In this document: positions 25,401 to 37,753 of the stretch, piece after piece | Layout: every line of letters starts with the position of its first letter | How positions within the stretch are numbered: the stretch's first letter is position 1 | Origin: Manis javanica | Taxonomy: Eukaryota > Chordata > Mammalia > Pholidota > Manidae | Length of the DNA stretch: 64,000 bases | Assembly: GCF_040802235.1 (NCBI RefSeq) | Contig: NC_133157.1 | Coordinates: 35,058,501-35,122,500, forward strand | Direction of reading: 5' to 3' | Notes under the pieces: generated by a model | Told to the model about the DNA's origin: nothing | The model's input: the letters and a program-made list of their open reading frames with translations, nothing else | The model's database searches: none | Translations under genes and position numbers: made by a program

Positions 25401-28400
25401 ATGAAAACTCGGTTTTTTATCCCCTCCTAAAGTGGAGATATTTGTCAGGAATCAGAACAACAGTTCTGATCACTGTCATCCCTGAATTCTGGTGCTTTGG
25501 GTCATCACAATCAAATGTTCAACCATTGGGCCTTTCCCAGCTCTGGCTTTCCTGGTGTGTGCTAATTAGCATATGCAAATAGTTTTTTATGGAATTATTA
25601 CTTCGTTAAAATAGTGCCAGTTACTAAATTTCCAGTTACTTGAGTCATCACTTAACTTTGCCTTTTCTACTTTATGAAGTATAAACAACCTATTAGCTCT
25701 GAGAGCATTTTGCTTTAGTGTATAAATCCTTAAAACAAACTGGCTTGAGAGTTCATCATCTCAGACTATTTCCCTGAAAGTCTACCATCCTGCTCCCTCA
25801 ATCTCCCCTACTTTTGCCCTGTTCTGATGCCTGCTCTACTATATGGCTTGACTTGACATTCTGGAAAAGCATAAAGAAGAAAAAACAAAGCCACCATGTG
25901 TTGACTGAAGTAAGAGTCAGACGTTATGCTCTTTCCTAATATAAAAAAAAATTTTAGCAACCATTATGCCCATCCCTTCCCACTTTCCAAATGAGCTTAG
26001 AGGTTCTTGTCAATGTTAATTAGCCTAACAACCTCCATAGTTTTAAAACTATGTTTTTAAAAGAGGCTTCTGTGTGCGTGTGTGCACATGCACGTGTATC
26101 TTTTAAATGTTTTTTTATTGCTACTTCCAGTGAACAATACTTTTTACCTTAAGACTCAGCATACACATACGCAGATACAGGCTGATGAAACCCTTACTAT
26201 GTGGTTTTCCTTGTTTTACTTTTTTAATCTTCTGAATGTTTGAACACATTTAACAAAACAGGGGTTTTTTCTTTTTTTTAGTGTGACTATAGTTTAATAT
26301 ACCTCCACTCACATAGGATGCTCACCTGAAACTTAACCCCTATTTCCCTTTTTCCCCACTGTCACTGTCAAGACCCACCTGAGGAATATTCTTTATTCCT
26401 CACCCTCCCCACCTCCTCTCTCTCCAGGCTGCATATCTGGTGGGTGTCTCTGATCCCAACAGCCAAGCTGGACAGCAAGGGCTGGTGGAGCCCACACAGT
26501 TTGCCCGTGCAAATCAGGCAATTCAGATGGCCTGTCAGAGCTTGGGGGAACCTGGCTGTACCCAGGCCCAGGTAACTCAAGGGAACAGGTACCAGGGGCA
26601 AGTCTGGGAAAGGACACTGAGCCAGGATGGCCTGGCCCAGTGGGGAAGGGGAGAGGCAGGATGTGGGAAGGACAGGGCAGGGACCCATCTCTGACCCTCC
26701 ACACACAGCTTCTCTTTGGGTAACTGTCTGCTCCTGCCACATTTCTCACCCTTTGATTTTCTGTTAAGTTCACAACTTTTCTATAGATACTTAAGCTTAT
26801 TCTCCAGTGCTCCCCATTATGATTTCTCCAGTTGTGGGTCTTTCATCTCCCACTTCCCACCCTGTTCATCTCTGGGTTATCTTTTTGCCGAATACTGACT
26901 TTAAGGTGACTATTTCCTAATTAGATTTCAAAGGTATCATCCTCCATCCCCCAGTCTACAGGGCTCCTTCTCCCTGGGTGTGTACACTTCCCTCCTGTCC
27001 TCATCATGGCTCTGCCATGTGTCTGTCCCCTCAGGTGCTCTCTGCAGCCACCATTGTGGCCAAACACACCTCTGCCCTGTGTAACAGCTGCCGCCTGGCT
27101 TCTGCTCGGACCGCCAATCCTACTGCCAAACGCCAGTTTGTACAGTCAGCCAAGGAAGTGGCCAACAGCACAGCCAACCTTGTCAAGACCATAAAGGTTC
27201 CAGTGTTTGAACCCCGTCCTCTTTGACCTGTCCAATCTTCTCTCCCCAGCCTCATCAGTCCCTGAGGCCTCCTGCCAAATCAAATCTGCCAGAGTCCTTT
27301 ACTTTCCATAACAGCCAGCACCAGCCTCTCCCCATGCCCTCTCAGCCCAGGAGGGGGACTGGAGCTTTACCTCCTGTGCCTACAGACCATCCTGACGGCC
27401 TCTGTGTTACTCCCACTTGCAGGCACTAGATGGGGCCTTCACGGAGGAGAACCGTGCCCAGTGCCGAGCTGCAACGGCCCCTCTGCTAGAGGCTGTGGAC
27501 AATCTAAGTGCCTTCGCATCCAACCCTGAGTTCTCCAGTGTTCCTGCCCAGATCAGCCCTGAGGTGAGGCAAAGTGAACGGACACCTGATGGGCCAGCTG
27601 CCTCATCTTCTCAGGATTCTTGAGACTCACCTCCCTGCCTCCCCTCTCCCAGGGCCGGGCTACCATGGAGCCCATTGTTATCTCTGCCAAGACAATGTTG
27701 GAGAGTGCTGGAGGACTAATCCAGACCGCACGGGCCCTGGCTGTCAATCCCCGGGACCCCCCACGCTGGTCAGTGCTGGCTGGCCACTCACGGACTGTCT
27801 CAGATTCCATCAAGAAGCTTATTACAAGCATGAGGTATTGAGGGGGTGGAGAACCGGTATGACTGGGGGACACGGACTGGGCTCTAAGGCATAATTAAAT
27901 GAAATAGTGTTGGAGGATGGCTGCTGTCCAAGATTTGGGGGGTATGAGGAAAGATGGGCTGGCCTTGTTTTAAAGTGATGTTCTTGTGTTGGAGCCTGTG
28001 ATGTGTCTGCAGGGATAAGGCTCCTGGGCAGCTGGAGTGTGAGGCAGCCATTGCAGCTCTGAACAGCTGTCTGCGGGACCTAGACCAGGCCTCCCTTGCT
28101 GCAGTCAGCCAGCAACTTGCTCCCCGTGAGGGAATCTCTCAAGAGGTAAGGGGGAGGAAGGTTATGTGGAAGTTTGAGTTTGAGAAAAGAGATGGCAAAC
28201 TGAGGAAGATGGAGGATCTGGGAGGGAGCTTCACAGAATCGGGAGTATGGAACATGCCAAGGGGGCTTGTTAGGTCCACGTGGAAGCTTAGAGCGGGGTC
28301 TGTGTAGGCAAAGGTGCTATTCCAGTTCACAGTCAGGGCTAAAATGCACTTCCTCCCCAGGCTTTGCATACTCAGATGCTCACCGCAGTGCAAGAGATCT

Positions 28401-31400
28401 CTCATCTCATTGAGCCACTGGCCAGTGCTGCCCGAGCTGAAGCCTCCCAACTGGGACATAAGGTCACTGGAGAAATAAGTGGGGAGGGTGGGGTCCCAGG
28501 GTAGGGTGCACAAGAGCACCTGGCCCATCTGACCCCCATTCCAACCCCCTGCCTTAGGTATCCCAGATGGCCCAGTACTTTGAGCCACTCACCCTGGCTG
28601 CAGTGGGTGCTGCCTCTAAGACCCTGAGCCACCCTCAGCAGATGGCGCTCCTGGACCAGACAAAAACCTTGGCAGAGTCAGCCCTGCAATTGCTGTACAC
28701 AGCCAAGGAGGCTGGTGGTAACCCCAAGGCATGAGGGCACAGCTGAGGGGCTGCTACTCGTAAGAGGGTTGGAGAAGCCAGAATGATAGGACCTCCTCCA
28801 CTCACTCACTCTTGCCCCACAGCAAGCAGCTCACACCCAGGAAGCCCTGGAGGAGGCCATGCAAATGATGACAGAGGCTGTAGAGGACCTAACGACAACC
28901 CTCAATGAGGCAGCCAGTGCTGCCGGGGTTGTTGGTGGCATGGTGGACTCCATCACCCAGGCCATCAACCAGGTCAGAGTTGGGGGGTGCCTGTGGACAG
29001 ATGCCACCCTAGGCTGGGGTCCCTGAGCACAGTGTCAGACCTTGACGCTCTTTCCATGCTCCCATCTTCTCCCCTTAGTTAGACGAAGGGCCAATGGGTG
29101 AGCCAGAAGGTTCTTTTGTGGATTACCAGACAACTATGGTGCGGACAGCCAAGGCCATTGCTGTCACCGTTCAGGAGATGGTGAGTTTGGGAAAGTGTAA
29201 CAGGACTGCCCTTGGAGTGCTGAGTTTGGATATAACTTTACTTCTTCCATTGTCACCAGGTAACCAAGTCAAACACCAGCCCTGAGGAGCTGGGCCCTCT
29301 CGCTAACCAGCTGACCAGTGAGTATGGCCGTCTGGCCTTGCAGGCCAAGCCTGCAGCTGTGGCTGCTGAGAATGAAGAGGTAAGCTCAGAGGCAGCTGTG
29401 GTCTCCCCTCCGCCCCTCGCAGATAATCCATGCTCTGTCTCTTGTCCCCACGGTGTCAACCTCTGGGCTGCCCCACCCTCATCGGTCTAGTCTCTCATGG
29501 GAAGGGAAACACCCTCAGGGCCACTCCACTGAAGAGTGCTCAGGACTCTGTGGAGACGGGATCAAAGCCTCCAGTCACAGGGCTGAAGGAGACAGCCCAG
29601 GATTTCCCGTCTGTCACTGTCGGCTCTGCCACCTGTCCTCCACCAGGCCTGTGGCTGCTTGTCTGCTATCCTACAAGTCTGTATTCCCTTCTTACTTTCT
29701 CCTAGTCACAGACCCATGAAGTTCACCTTCCCTAAGCTCCTGGCTTTCCAAGAAAGCAAATACTGGATCTTGGGCTTATTAATCCCAAACCCCTGTACTA
29801 CTACATATAGGCCAAGTGGTACTCTGTGGCCTTCTGGTTCCCATGCCCCAGCATAGAGTGCTGCCCGCCTCCCTCACTATGCTGAACAGAATCATCACCA
29901 GTTGATGCCTATGTGCTACTATTTTCCAAGTGTAGGAGGTGACCTTGACCTCCTGCCTGAAGAAGAGAACAGGAAAGTCTACCCACTGGGCATTTTTCTC
30001 ACAACCCCTCTAGTCTGTGGTACATGTTTTTTTAGGTCCTTAATGACTCCTCCAAGCGTAGTGGCGGAACTCTGAGTGCCTCTTGTGAAACCCATCTCCC
30101 TCTTCCACTTGCTCACAGATAGGCGCCCACATCAAGCACCGGGTACAGGAGCTGGGCCACGGCTGTGCTGCTCTGGTCACCAAAGCAGGTGCTCTGCAGT
30201 GCAGCCCCAGCGATGCCTACACCAAGAAGGAGCTCCTCGAGTGTGCCCGGAGAGTATCTGAGAAGGTGACTGTGCTTATTTATCCCTGCGGACTGGGGCA
30301 CTGGCCCCCTCCAGCCCTGCAGCCTTTCCCCACCTCCTCCTACCTTCCCAGCCCTGTCCTCTGTCCCTCCTCCCAGGCAGCGGGGGCCTCTCCTTTTCAC
30401 GAGGCACCTACCATAGTCACCAGGTGACCCTCCTCCCCCAGGTCTCCCACGTGCTGGCTGCACTGCAGGCAGGGAATCGTGGCACGCAGGCCTGCATCAC
30501 AGCAGCCAGTGCCGTGTCTGGCATCATTGCTGACCTTGACACCACCATCATGTTCGCTACTGCCGGCACGCTCAATCGCGAGGGTGCTGACACTTTCGCT
30601 GACCACCGGTGAGGAGGGAATGGGCCTCACAGAGGCAGGGTGGGCTGGGACCAAAAAAGCAGAGTCCGGAGGAGTTGGGGGAAGCCTGTGGGGAGCTAAC
30701 CAGACTGGGCACCCCCAGGGAGGGCATTCTGAAGACTGCAAAGGTGCTGGTGGAGGACACCAAGGTCCTGGTGCAGAATGCAGCTGGGAGCCAGGAGAAG
30801 CTGGCCCATGCTGCCCAGTCCTCTGTGGCAACCATCACCCGCCTCGCTGACGTGGTCAAGCTAGGGGCAGCCAGCCTGGGAGCCGAAGACCCTGAGACCC
30901 AGGTATCCACCTGGCACTCCTAGTTCTGGCCAGAACTTCTGGTTCCCCCTTTTCCTCCCACAGATCAGAGCCTCTGCTCTCCCACACAGGTGGTGCTGAT
31001 CAATGCAGTGAAAGATGTGGCCAAGGCCTTGGGAGACCTCATCAGTGCAACAAAGGCTGCAGCTGGCAAAGTTGGGGATGACCCTGCTGTGTGGCAGCTC
31101 AAGAACTCTGCCAAGGTTGGAGGAAATGAGAACATCAGGAGAGGGAGCAGACCCCAGTGCCTTTCCTCCTGTCCCTTAAAGTGATCCCCTCCCTAACTCC
31201 TCTGATGTTCCCAGGTGATGGTGACCAATGTGACATCATTGCTCAAGACTGTGAAAGCTGTGGAAGACGAGGCCACCAAAGGCACACGGGCCCTGGAGGC
31301 AACCACAGAACATATACGGCAGGAACTTGCGGTAAGCACGAGTTGGCATCGGGAACTTGGTCACAGAGCTCATGAGAGGTGGTGAACCTGTACCTCAGAT

Positions 31401-34400
31401 AGATTCACAGAAATGGCACAGTCACACCCATTCTTCTTGCTCATTGCCAGACTTCTCAGGTGAGCTACACTGGTGTCCCTCCCCTCCTCACTGGTTTACT
31501 GCTTAGAATTTGGCATCTACTTTCTGTCACCCTCTCCTGCGGTCATCAGTGGCCTTTCAGTCACCACAGTCAGTGGCCGCTTCTTGGCTTTCATCTTTTT
31601 CAAACATTTCCAAGTCATTTGACCCTTCCGAACAAGACTCTCTTTGAAATTCTTTCTTCCTTTGGCCTTCCTGACCCTGGCTTTTCTCTCACTTCTCAAC
31701 ATCTTTTCTGTAGTTCTCACTGAATCACCTTCAACCTCGTAAATGTAAGGGCCTTCACAGAGTGGTACAAATTGCCTTTCCTCTGTCCTTCTCTTCAGCA
31801 AGTTGAAATACTTCTGTTACTGGTCTCTAACAATTTGACTTCCAATTCTGAGTCTAGTTATTTTCCACTGCCTGTCTGGCATTGCCACGGAGGTACAGTG
31901 CCTCCCACCAGCTGTTCTTCCTGATAAGCTCATTCCCATTCATGATGGAAACCACATCCTGGCTGTGGCTAGGTCCTTCCAACTGCCCTCCTCATCCTCT
32001 CCCTTTGCCCCTCACTGTGACTCAGCTGTGCTAGCTTTCTGCCTGGTCTCCCTGCCTTAATCTGTCACCTCTTTCGAATTCCTAAATTCACCTTTCTGAT
32101 ACTCTGTTTTCACCTCTCCTCAGAGATGTCCAAACTGAAACTCTAACTTTCTGTCTCCCAAACCTGATTATTCCCGTATCTTTCCCATCTCAGGAAATGG
32201 CATCTTTTAGTGACTTAGTTTCTAAAGCCAGAAACTCAGGTTTATCATCTTTCTCTCATTCCCCACATCTAAGCCCATCAGCAAGCCTTGTTAGTGATCT
32301 GGCCAGCTAGATCTCATGTTCTTTGCCACCATGACCTCATCCAAACCATCATCAGTCCTCAGCTATATATATGCAACAGGCTCTAAGTGATCTCCCTTCT
32401 TCTTCCACATTCACTCCCTCCAGTCCACTCTACACAGTAGCCAGAATAATCTTTAAAAACATAAATTAGACTATGCCACTTCTCTGCTTAAAACCTTTTT
32501 GTGACTGCCCTGGCATCTGTGGTAAAACCTCCAGTCTTCACCATCACCTTCCAGACCCCATGGTCTCTGCCAGCTTCCCGTGTCATCTTAGCCTGCTTTT
32601 TCTCTCTGCCCCATCCCACCCCACACCATCAGTCCTTGCCTGCTGCTGGCCCTTGCACTTATTTTGCTCCAGCTTTTTTAACCTTTGGCTCCCTCCAATC
32701 CTTCAGGCTTTGGTGGTCTACCCAGAGAAGCTTTCCCTGACCACCTGTCTGAAAAAGGACCTTGTTTTTATTTCTCATCACAGCACGCTCTTTATTTCCT
32801 TCACAGCCCAGATCGCAGTCTAATTTTTCTACTTGTTTACTTATTTGTCTGTACCCAAACTAGAATGTAAGCTCATGAGAACAAGGACTTTGTCTACCTT
32901 TCTGCTCTGCATCCCTAGCACCTCCCACGGGATCTACCACCTAGCTGATGTTTCATAACTTTGGATGAGCACATACATCAAAATATGTTTATAACTTTTA
33001 CCTATTCTATAAAATTCTAAGTTTCTTGGCCTGATATTCAAAGCCCCAACAGTCTTTTCTTCACCATATCTATATTCTAGAACATTTCTTGATATTCTCC
33101 CACTTGACATTCTGGTTATTCATGCCCTACCATTTACCTAAAATGCCCTCCTATTAGCTGTATCTCTTAGGACCCACCTCTGCCACTCACTCCTCAAGGC
33201 TTCTCTGTAGTTTAGGAATGAAAACCCAGCTCAAAGGTACTTCCTTAATTTCAAGTGTACTCTCCCTACCACTTCAGTCAGAAATGATAACCAGCTGCCT
33301 TTTATGAGCTGTGAATGTGGGAACTTCCCCCAAGGACTTGACCACAATAAGCACTCACTGAATGCTTGTTGGTGAACACGTGGATGAATGAGCCAAATCC
33401 TGTGAGAGCTACATTGGCTTACAGTCTCACCCACTGTAAAACTTTTCTTCTTCTTCTACCCCAACAGGTCTTCTGTTCTCCAGAGCCACCTGCCAAGACC
33501 TCTACCCCAGAAGATTTCATTCGAATGACCAAGGGCATCACCATGGCAACAGCCAAGGCTGTCGCTGCTGGAAACTCCTGTCGCCAGGAGGACGTCATCG
33601 CCACAGCTAATCTGAGTCGCCGTGCTATTGCAGATATGCTCCGGGCTTGCAAGGTAGAAATCCCAGTTGTGAGGCAGAGGTTTGAGGCAGTGAGGCAGCT
33701 TTAGGCAGAACAGGGTAGGGGAGAAAGTGCAGGGGCTTGCGGGGCCTGAGCTCTTTGGGATCCTAACACTAACAGTACTCTGTGGGATAGGAAGCAGCCT
33801 ACCACCCAGAGGTGGCCCCTGATGTGCGGCTCCGAGCACTGCACTATGGCCGCGAATGTGCCAATGGCTACCTGGAACTGCTGGACCATGTGCTACTGGT
33901 AAGACCGGAGTTGTCTGCTGCTCACACCAGCATCCCTAGATACATGGTCCTCTTTCCGCATGCGTCAAAGCCAGCTCACAAATACTTCGTTCAGGTCTCC
34001 CACCCCGCCATCTATTTCCCAAATGTATTCTTGTTTCCAAGCCTCCCTTCCACTGGGGCCCCGCCATTCTCAGCATCTTTGGTTCTTCTACTCACCTCTT
34101 CTCTTCATCTTTTTATCTCCTCTCTTCCCACCTGACTCCCTCTTCTCTACCTTCATCATGTCTTTATTCTCCTTCCACCATTCTCCATGCTTCTTGTCAG
34201 CCGGTGAGTGACGTACAGCCCACTGTCCTCACATGTGTGCCACATGAGGCCTGAGTGCACTTGGAGGGTGGTGCAGTGTTGAGTGTTGAGGGTGGTGGGG
34301 TAGAGTGGGCTCGGGAGGGGACCCAGGGGTGTGTTCTGTCCTGTTTCTTGGGTCAGGGAATATAAGGTCTGATGCTCTCTGCTCCATGCCCCCCTTTTCC

Positions 34401-36064
34401 CCAGACCCTTCAGAAGCCAAGTCCAGAATTGAAGCAGCAACTGACGGGACACTCAAAGCGTGTGGCTGGTTCAGTCACTGAGCTCATCCAGGCCGCTGAG
34501 GCCATGAAGGGTGAGGTGGCAGGGAAGGAAGGGAAACCTTTGTAAGGGGAGAGCTCCATCCACTTCCTGACTGGACTGCACTGAGCTAGCCCCTGTCCAT
34601 CATTCCCCCAGGGCCAGCGGCCTGGTGGTCCTAACCATGCTGCCATGCTCCTGATCTCATCTCCTCAGTGCTCTGCCTTAGCCCTTTCCTTCCCACCTCA
34701 TCCCACCAGGAACAGAATGGGTGGACCCAGAGGACCCCACCGTCATTGCTGAGAATGAGCTCCTGGGAGCTGCAGCTGCCATTGAGGCCGCAGCCAAAAA
34801 GCTGGAGCAGCTGAAGCCCCGGGCTAAACCCAAGGTCAGTCCTGCTTCCTCCCTCTTTACCCTCCTAATGGTAGCAGGTCCCCGCCTTCAGCCCCCTTTC
34901 TGGGCACCTCTCTCTGCAACCTTGGTCTCTTCATTGCAGGAGGCAGACGAGTCCCTCAACTTTGAGGAGCAGATACTGGAAGCTGCCAAGTCCATTGCAG
35001 CAGCCACCAGTGCCTTGGTAAAGGCTGCATCTGCTGCCCAGAGGGAATTGGTGGCCCAAGGGAAGGTAAGTACTTAAATGCCCAGAAGTACAGGGACAGC
35101 ACAGCTTTGTTGTCCACACCCACACTGTACATGGAGGCTGTGGGTAGGAAGAAGACAGGTCTGAGCAGGCCCTCTGCCCTCCTCCACAGGTGGGCGCCAT
35201 TCCAGCCAATGCACTGGATGATGGGCAGTGGTCCCAGGGCCTTATCTCAGCTGTGAGTATACAACACTTACTAGGTCCCTCTGAGCCGGAAAAGTGGGAA
35301 AAGGCTGTAGAGGGAAAGGACTATGGCAAAAGGCATATTTTAATCGAACCTTCCTCCACCTCAGGCCCGGATGGTGGCTGCAGCCACCAACAACCTGTGT
35401 GAGGCTGCCAACGCAGCCGTACAAGGCCATGCCAGCCAGGAGAAGCTCATCTCATCAGCCAAGCAGGTAGCAGCCTCCACGGCCCAGCTCCTTGTGGCCT
35501 GCAAGGTCAAGGCTGACCAGGACTCTGAGGCAATGAAGCGGCTTCAGGTGAGGAACCCTGACCCATCCCATCGTACTTTGGGCTACACTGCTTTAAACTG
35601 TCACCCTCTGTGAGAGAGTTGAGGATTATCTCACGCGGGACCCCACCTGAGTTCCCAACTTCCTGCTGTACCTTCCCTCTGCCCAGGCTGCGGGCAATGC
35701 AGTGAAGCGAGCCTCGGATAACCTGGTGAAGGCTGCACAGAAGGCTGCCGCCTTTGAAGACCAAGAGAACGAAACGGTCGTGGTAAAGGAGAAGATGGTT
35801 GGGGGCATTGCCCAGGTGAGCTCTGGCGCTCTGAGGGACACACCAGTAGGGCAGTCAGGTAGCCTGTGCCAGCCCCACCTACCCTAAAAACGCCAGTGCA
35901 CAGAAGCACCAGGCTGAGGCCTGATCTCCCCTCCTCAGATCATCGCCGCACAGGAAGAGATGCTTCGGAAGGAGCGGGAGCTGGAAGAGGCCCGAAAGAA
36001 GCTGGCCCAGATCCGGCAGCAGCAGTACAAGTTCCTGCCTTCAGAGCTCCGAGACGAGCCCTAG
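11870..36064 (+). CDS. TLN1: TLN1, talin-1, complete coding gene (56 coding exons)
   Basis: Talin-1 links integrin tails to actin at focal adhesions, activates integrins and senses force. The ATG at 11870 sits in GCCACCATGG (strong Kozak) and begins MVALSLKISIGNVVK. Joining the 56 exons listed in the block entries gives 7626 nt, i.e. 2541 residues plus stop, exactly the human length, with every junction in frame. Order: FERM head F0-F1-F2-F3 (1-400), linker (401-481), rod bundles R1-R13, and a C-terminal dimerisation helix ending SELRDEP (human ends DEH). Three introns use GC donors (after 13402, 22151 and 28728). A 51-nt cassette exon at 18753 could add 17 residues. The promoter is shared with CREB3; intron 1 is about 5.9 kb. 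No frameshift or premature stop was seen. Confidence 0.97.
16646..18338 (+). other. TLN1: TLN1 exons encoding linker and rod domain R1 (residues 403-665)
   Basis: Coding segments: 16646-16722, 16916-17096, 17296-17409, 17520-17628, 17878-18086, 18240-18338. They include the flexible head-rod linker with the calpain-sensitive region (STVLQQQYNR, where calpain cuts at human Gln432-Gln433) and the R1 helical bundle. The last exon ends at residue 665, just inside R2. The alternative 51-nt exon would enter here. Confidence 0.93.
18753..18803 (+). other. TLN1: TLN1 alternative cassette exon (human exon 17b equivalent), 51 nt
   Basis: Between exons 18240-18338 and 19361-19528 there is a tttcccatgcag acceptor, exactly 51 nt, and a gtaaca donor. 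It reads in frame as 17 residues (ICAPRGAGVRSRPDNPT) with no stop. Inclusion keeps the phase of both neighbours. I recall a published cancer-associated TLN1 exon 17b that adds 17 residues at this junction in the R1-R2 region and alters mechanosensitivity. Length, position and phase all match. Use in this species is inferred. Confidence 0.8.
19361..24890 (+). other. TLN1: TLN1 exons encoding rod domains R2-R6 (residues 666-1371)
   Basis: Coding segments: 19361-19528, 19708-20002, 20563-20729, 21514-21642, 21822-21938, 22038-22151, 22360-22494, 22646-22774, 22947-23049, 23192-23400, 23765-23884, 24091-24288, 24477-24616, 24797-24890. These encode Ala-rich amphipathic helices of four- and five-helix bundles. 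They include R3, whose threonine core makes it the first bundle to unfold under force and which binds RIAM or vinculin. The 22038 exon ends at a GC donor (ttcctacag|gcaagg). The intron after 20002 holds an old MIR-like scrap near 20110-20200. Confidence 0.93.
25148..25194 (+). ncRNA. MIR6852: miR-6852-like intronic microRNA hairpin (TLN1)
   Basis: The 3' end of a 111-nt TLN1 intron folds on paper: CTGAGGACAGGATC (about 25155-25168) pairs, with small bulges, with GATCCTCTGTTCCTCAG (25178-25194). The second arm ends exactly at the splice acceptor. As I recall, human miR-6852-3p is TGTCCTCTGTTCCTCAG and the 5p contains TTCTGAGGACA, so both arms are recognisable. This suggests a tailed mirtron. 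Sequence recall is mine and was not checked. Confidence 0.55.
25318..26427 (+). other. Long AT-rich TLN1 intron, no gene
   Basis: This intron between the R7/R8 exons is AT-rich, with an octamer ATGCAAAT at about 25572-25579 inside gctaattagcatatgcaaat, a TG/CA-alternating stretch near 26072-26097 and several A/T runs. I see no repeat I can name and no exon. Confidence 0.5.
32040..32975 (+). repeat. L2 LINE 3' region in TLN1 intron
   Basis: L2 consensus phrases appear in order: ccagaataatctttaaaaac, atgccacttctctgcttaaa, cttgcacttattttgctcc, agaagctttccctgaccacc, ctagaatgtaagctcatgag, aaggactttgtct, catccctagcacctcc. Sense orientation. Confidence 0.8.
33000..33395 (+). repeat. Second L2-like copy, same intron
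   Basis: It restarts L2-type text (ggcctgatattcaaagcccc, aaaatgccctcctatt, gacccacctctgccactc) and ends with the L2 tail aataagcactcactgaatgcttgttgg ... gatgaatga. It directly follows the first copy. Confidence 0.6.
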
Positions 36065-36472
36065 GGCAGTGCTTCTGGCACAGACCCAGCGGGGACTGAG
36101 CCTCTACCAAAGCCCCGCCCAACCCCTGACTCTCCGAAGTGAAGTGCCTGCCAAACGGGCCTGGCCTGCCCGGTCCTGCCCGCACATCTCCTGCCCCTCC
36201 CTGACCGACTCCAAGTGCCTTCATGCCCTAGGGGCCCCCAAGTGCCTGCCTCTCCCTAGAGTATAACGCTCTAAGAGTATTATTAACGCTACTGTACCTC
36301 AGTTTGAACCTGCCAGGGCCCCAGCCCACTCCACCCTGCCAGCAGCTTCCAGCCAGTCCCACAGCCTCAGCTCTACAACGTTTTTGATACTATCTACCCC
36401 CAACCCCCACCTGTCTGGTGGGGGAGCGGGCAGGGAGCCACGGGGTTGTAAGCCCCAACCAGGTCAAGCTTC

Positions 36473-36478
36473 AATAAA
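36473..36478 (+). terminator. TLN1: TLN1 poly(A) signal
   Basis: AATAAA about 410 nt after the stop, in cttcaataaagttgattc. 36065-36500 is the 3' UTR. Confidence 0.85.
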
Positions 36479-36499
36479 GTTGATTCTGCCTCCAGCTTC

Positions 36500-37753
36500 T
36501 GCCTGGCTTCTTAAGGAGATGGGAGACTTCCCTGGGGCAGCGCTGAGAGAAGGGGACAGAGTTGTCAGCAGCTTCACCTGGCTGAGAACTGGCAAAGGGG
36601 GCTGACTACTAGTCTGCCCTGAGGCCCCTCTGTCCTCCCACCGTAGATCCCTAAAACTGGAATGCTGTCATACTCCTGATGTTCCACCTACACCTCCCCA
36701 AGTGTCATTTTTCTGTTGCTGGGACAGCAGCCACCACCTCTTTGTGGCTACCAGGGATAACCTGTTCTTCACTGCTCAGAGTAAGTGATCAAATCTAATC
36801 CCTGGCCAAACTCAAATCTTCAAAAACAGTTTTGCTAGAAGTAATAAACTACAAGTGCCTGAACCTAAGAGAACTGTGGCCACTGATTTGGTTGAGGAAG
36901 CTGAACCCAAAATTCCAATGGGAGGCTGCCTTGGTTAGATTCTACTGGTGACTGGGTGGGAGCACCTTGTCACTGCTCCTGCCTAAAACAGCACTGGCAC
37001 TGAAAAAGCTTGACCCCATGTGAGACTGTAGTTAGGGGGCAGAGTGCCCCTAGTGGCCAGGCAGATGCCCTGCTAATCTGGTTGTGCAGTGAGTGGGATG
37101 GGTGCTGTGTTCCCACTTCCTTCCACATTCACCCACACTTCATGTGCTCAGGTCTGCCAGTGTTCATGCATGATTCTTTAACCCTGTGGCCCAGTATGTT
37201 ATTTCCTTGTTTCACCCTCCAAGCAGAACATACTACCACCCATTCGCTGCTACTCTGGGCACCTTTCACCTCCTTGAAGCCATGACATCTACTTTCCACC
37301 CCACAGAGTAAGTTTAAAGTAGACAGAATTGCTTCATCCTCCCCAGGGCAGCCCATTAGGGAAGGTGCCAACTTCCTACCATCACTCCTGTTACCTGTGA
37401 TTAATTCATTCAATATTTGCAAAGCCATGCCTATACTAAGCACTGGAAAACAAATGTATTACCACCTCTGACACAATGAACTGGCAACTTCAGTACATAA
37501 CCACTATGTCCCCCAGCCCAGATTCAATGTCCTAGCACCATGAGTCAAGGAAGACCTTAGAAATCAAATTCCTTCTATAACCTCCCCAACAGGTGGTGGT
37601 CCATACTGAATTCCTGCAGCTCTGAACCCAGGACAGCAGCTTACTCCTGCTACCACTACCTTGCCATGTCCTCAGAACAGAGACCAATCACATGTCTCTC
37701 AGTAGTGCTGCCCTGGGAAGCCTTCTAGGGAGAGGGTGGAATACCCATTAGAC
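36500..37753. other. Intergenic, no gene seen
   Basis: Unique-looking sequence after TLN1. A short old repeat tail (about 37402-37460: attcattcaatatttgc ... actaagcactgg) is the only feature I can suggest. Confidence 0.5.

Larger units (their letters stand above)
24994..30265 (+). other. TLN1: TLN1 exons encoding rod domains R7-R10 (residues 1372-1960)
   Basis: Coding segments: 24994-25083, 25195-25317, 26428-26571, 27035-27196, 27423-27563, 27653-27834, 28013-28145, 28361-28462, 28558-28728, 28823-28972, 29079-29180, 29260-29379, 30119-30265. R8 is a four-helix bundle inserted into R7 and binds LD-motif proteins; R9 contributes to head-rod autoinhibition. The 28558 exon ends at a GC donor (aaccccaag|gcatga). 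The intron 25084-25194 carries the miR-6852-like hairpin. The intron 25318-26427 is long and AT-rich. Confidence 0.93.
30442..36064 (+). other. TLN1: TLN1 exons encoding rod R11-R13 and dimerisation helix (residues 1961-2541)
   Basis: Coding segments: 30442-30608, 30719-30902, 30990-31115, 31215-31331, 33468-33653, 33791-33898, 34405-34510, 34710-34834, 34940-35065, 35190-35252, 35365-35547, 35687-35815, 35939-36064. R11 carries the second integrin-binding site. R13 plus the C-terminal helix form the main actin-binding site (THATCH). The last exon encodes the coiled-coil dimerisation helix (EEMLRKERELEEARKK) and stops at 36062-36064. The intron 31332-33467 holds L2 copies. Confidence 0.94.
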
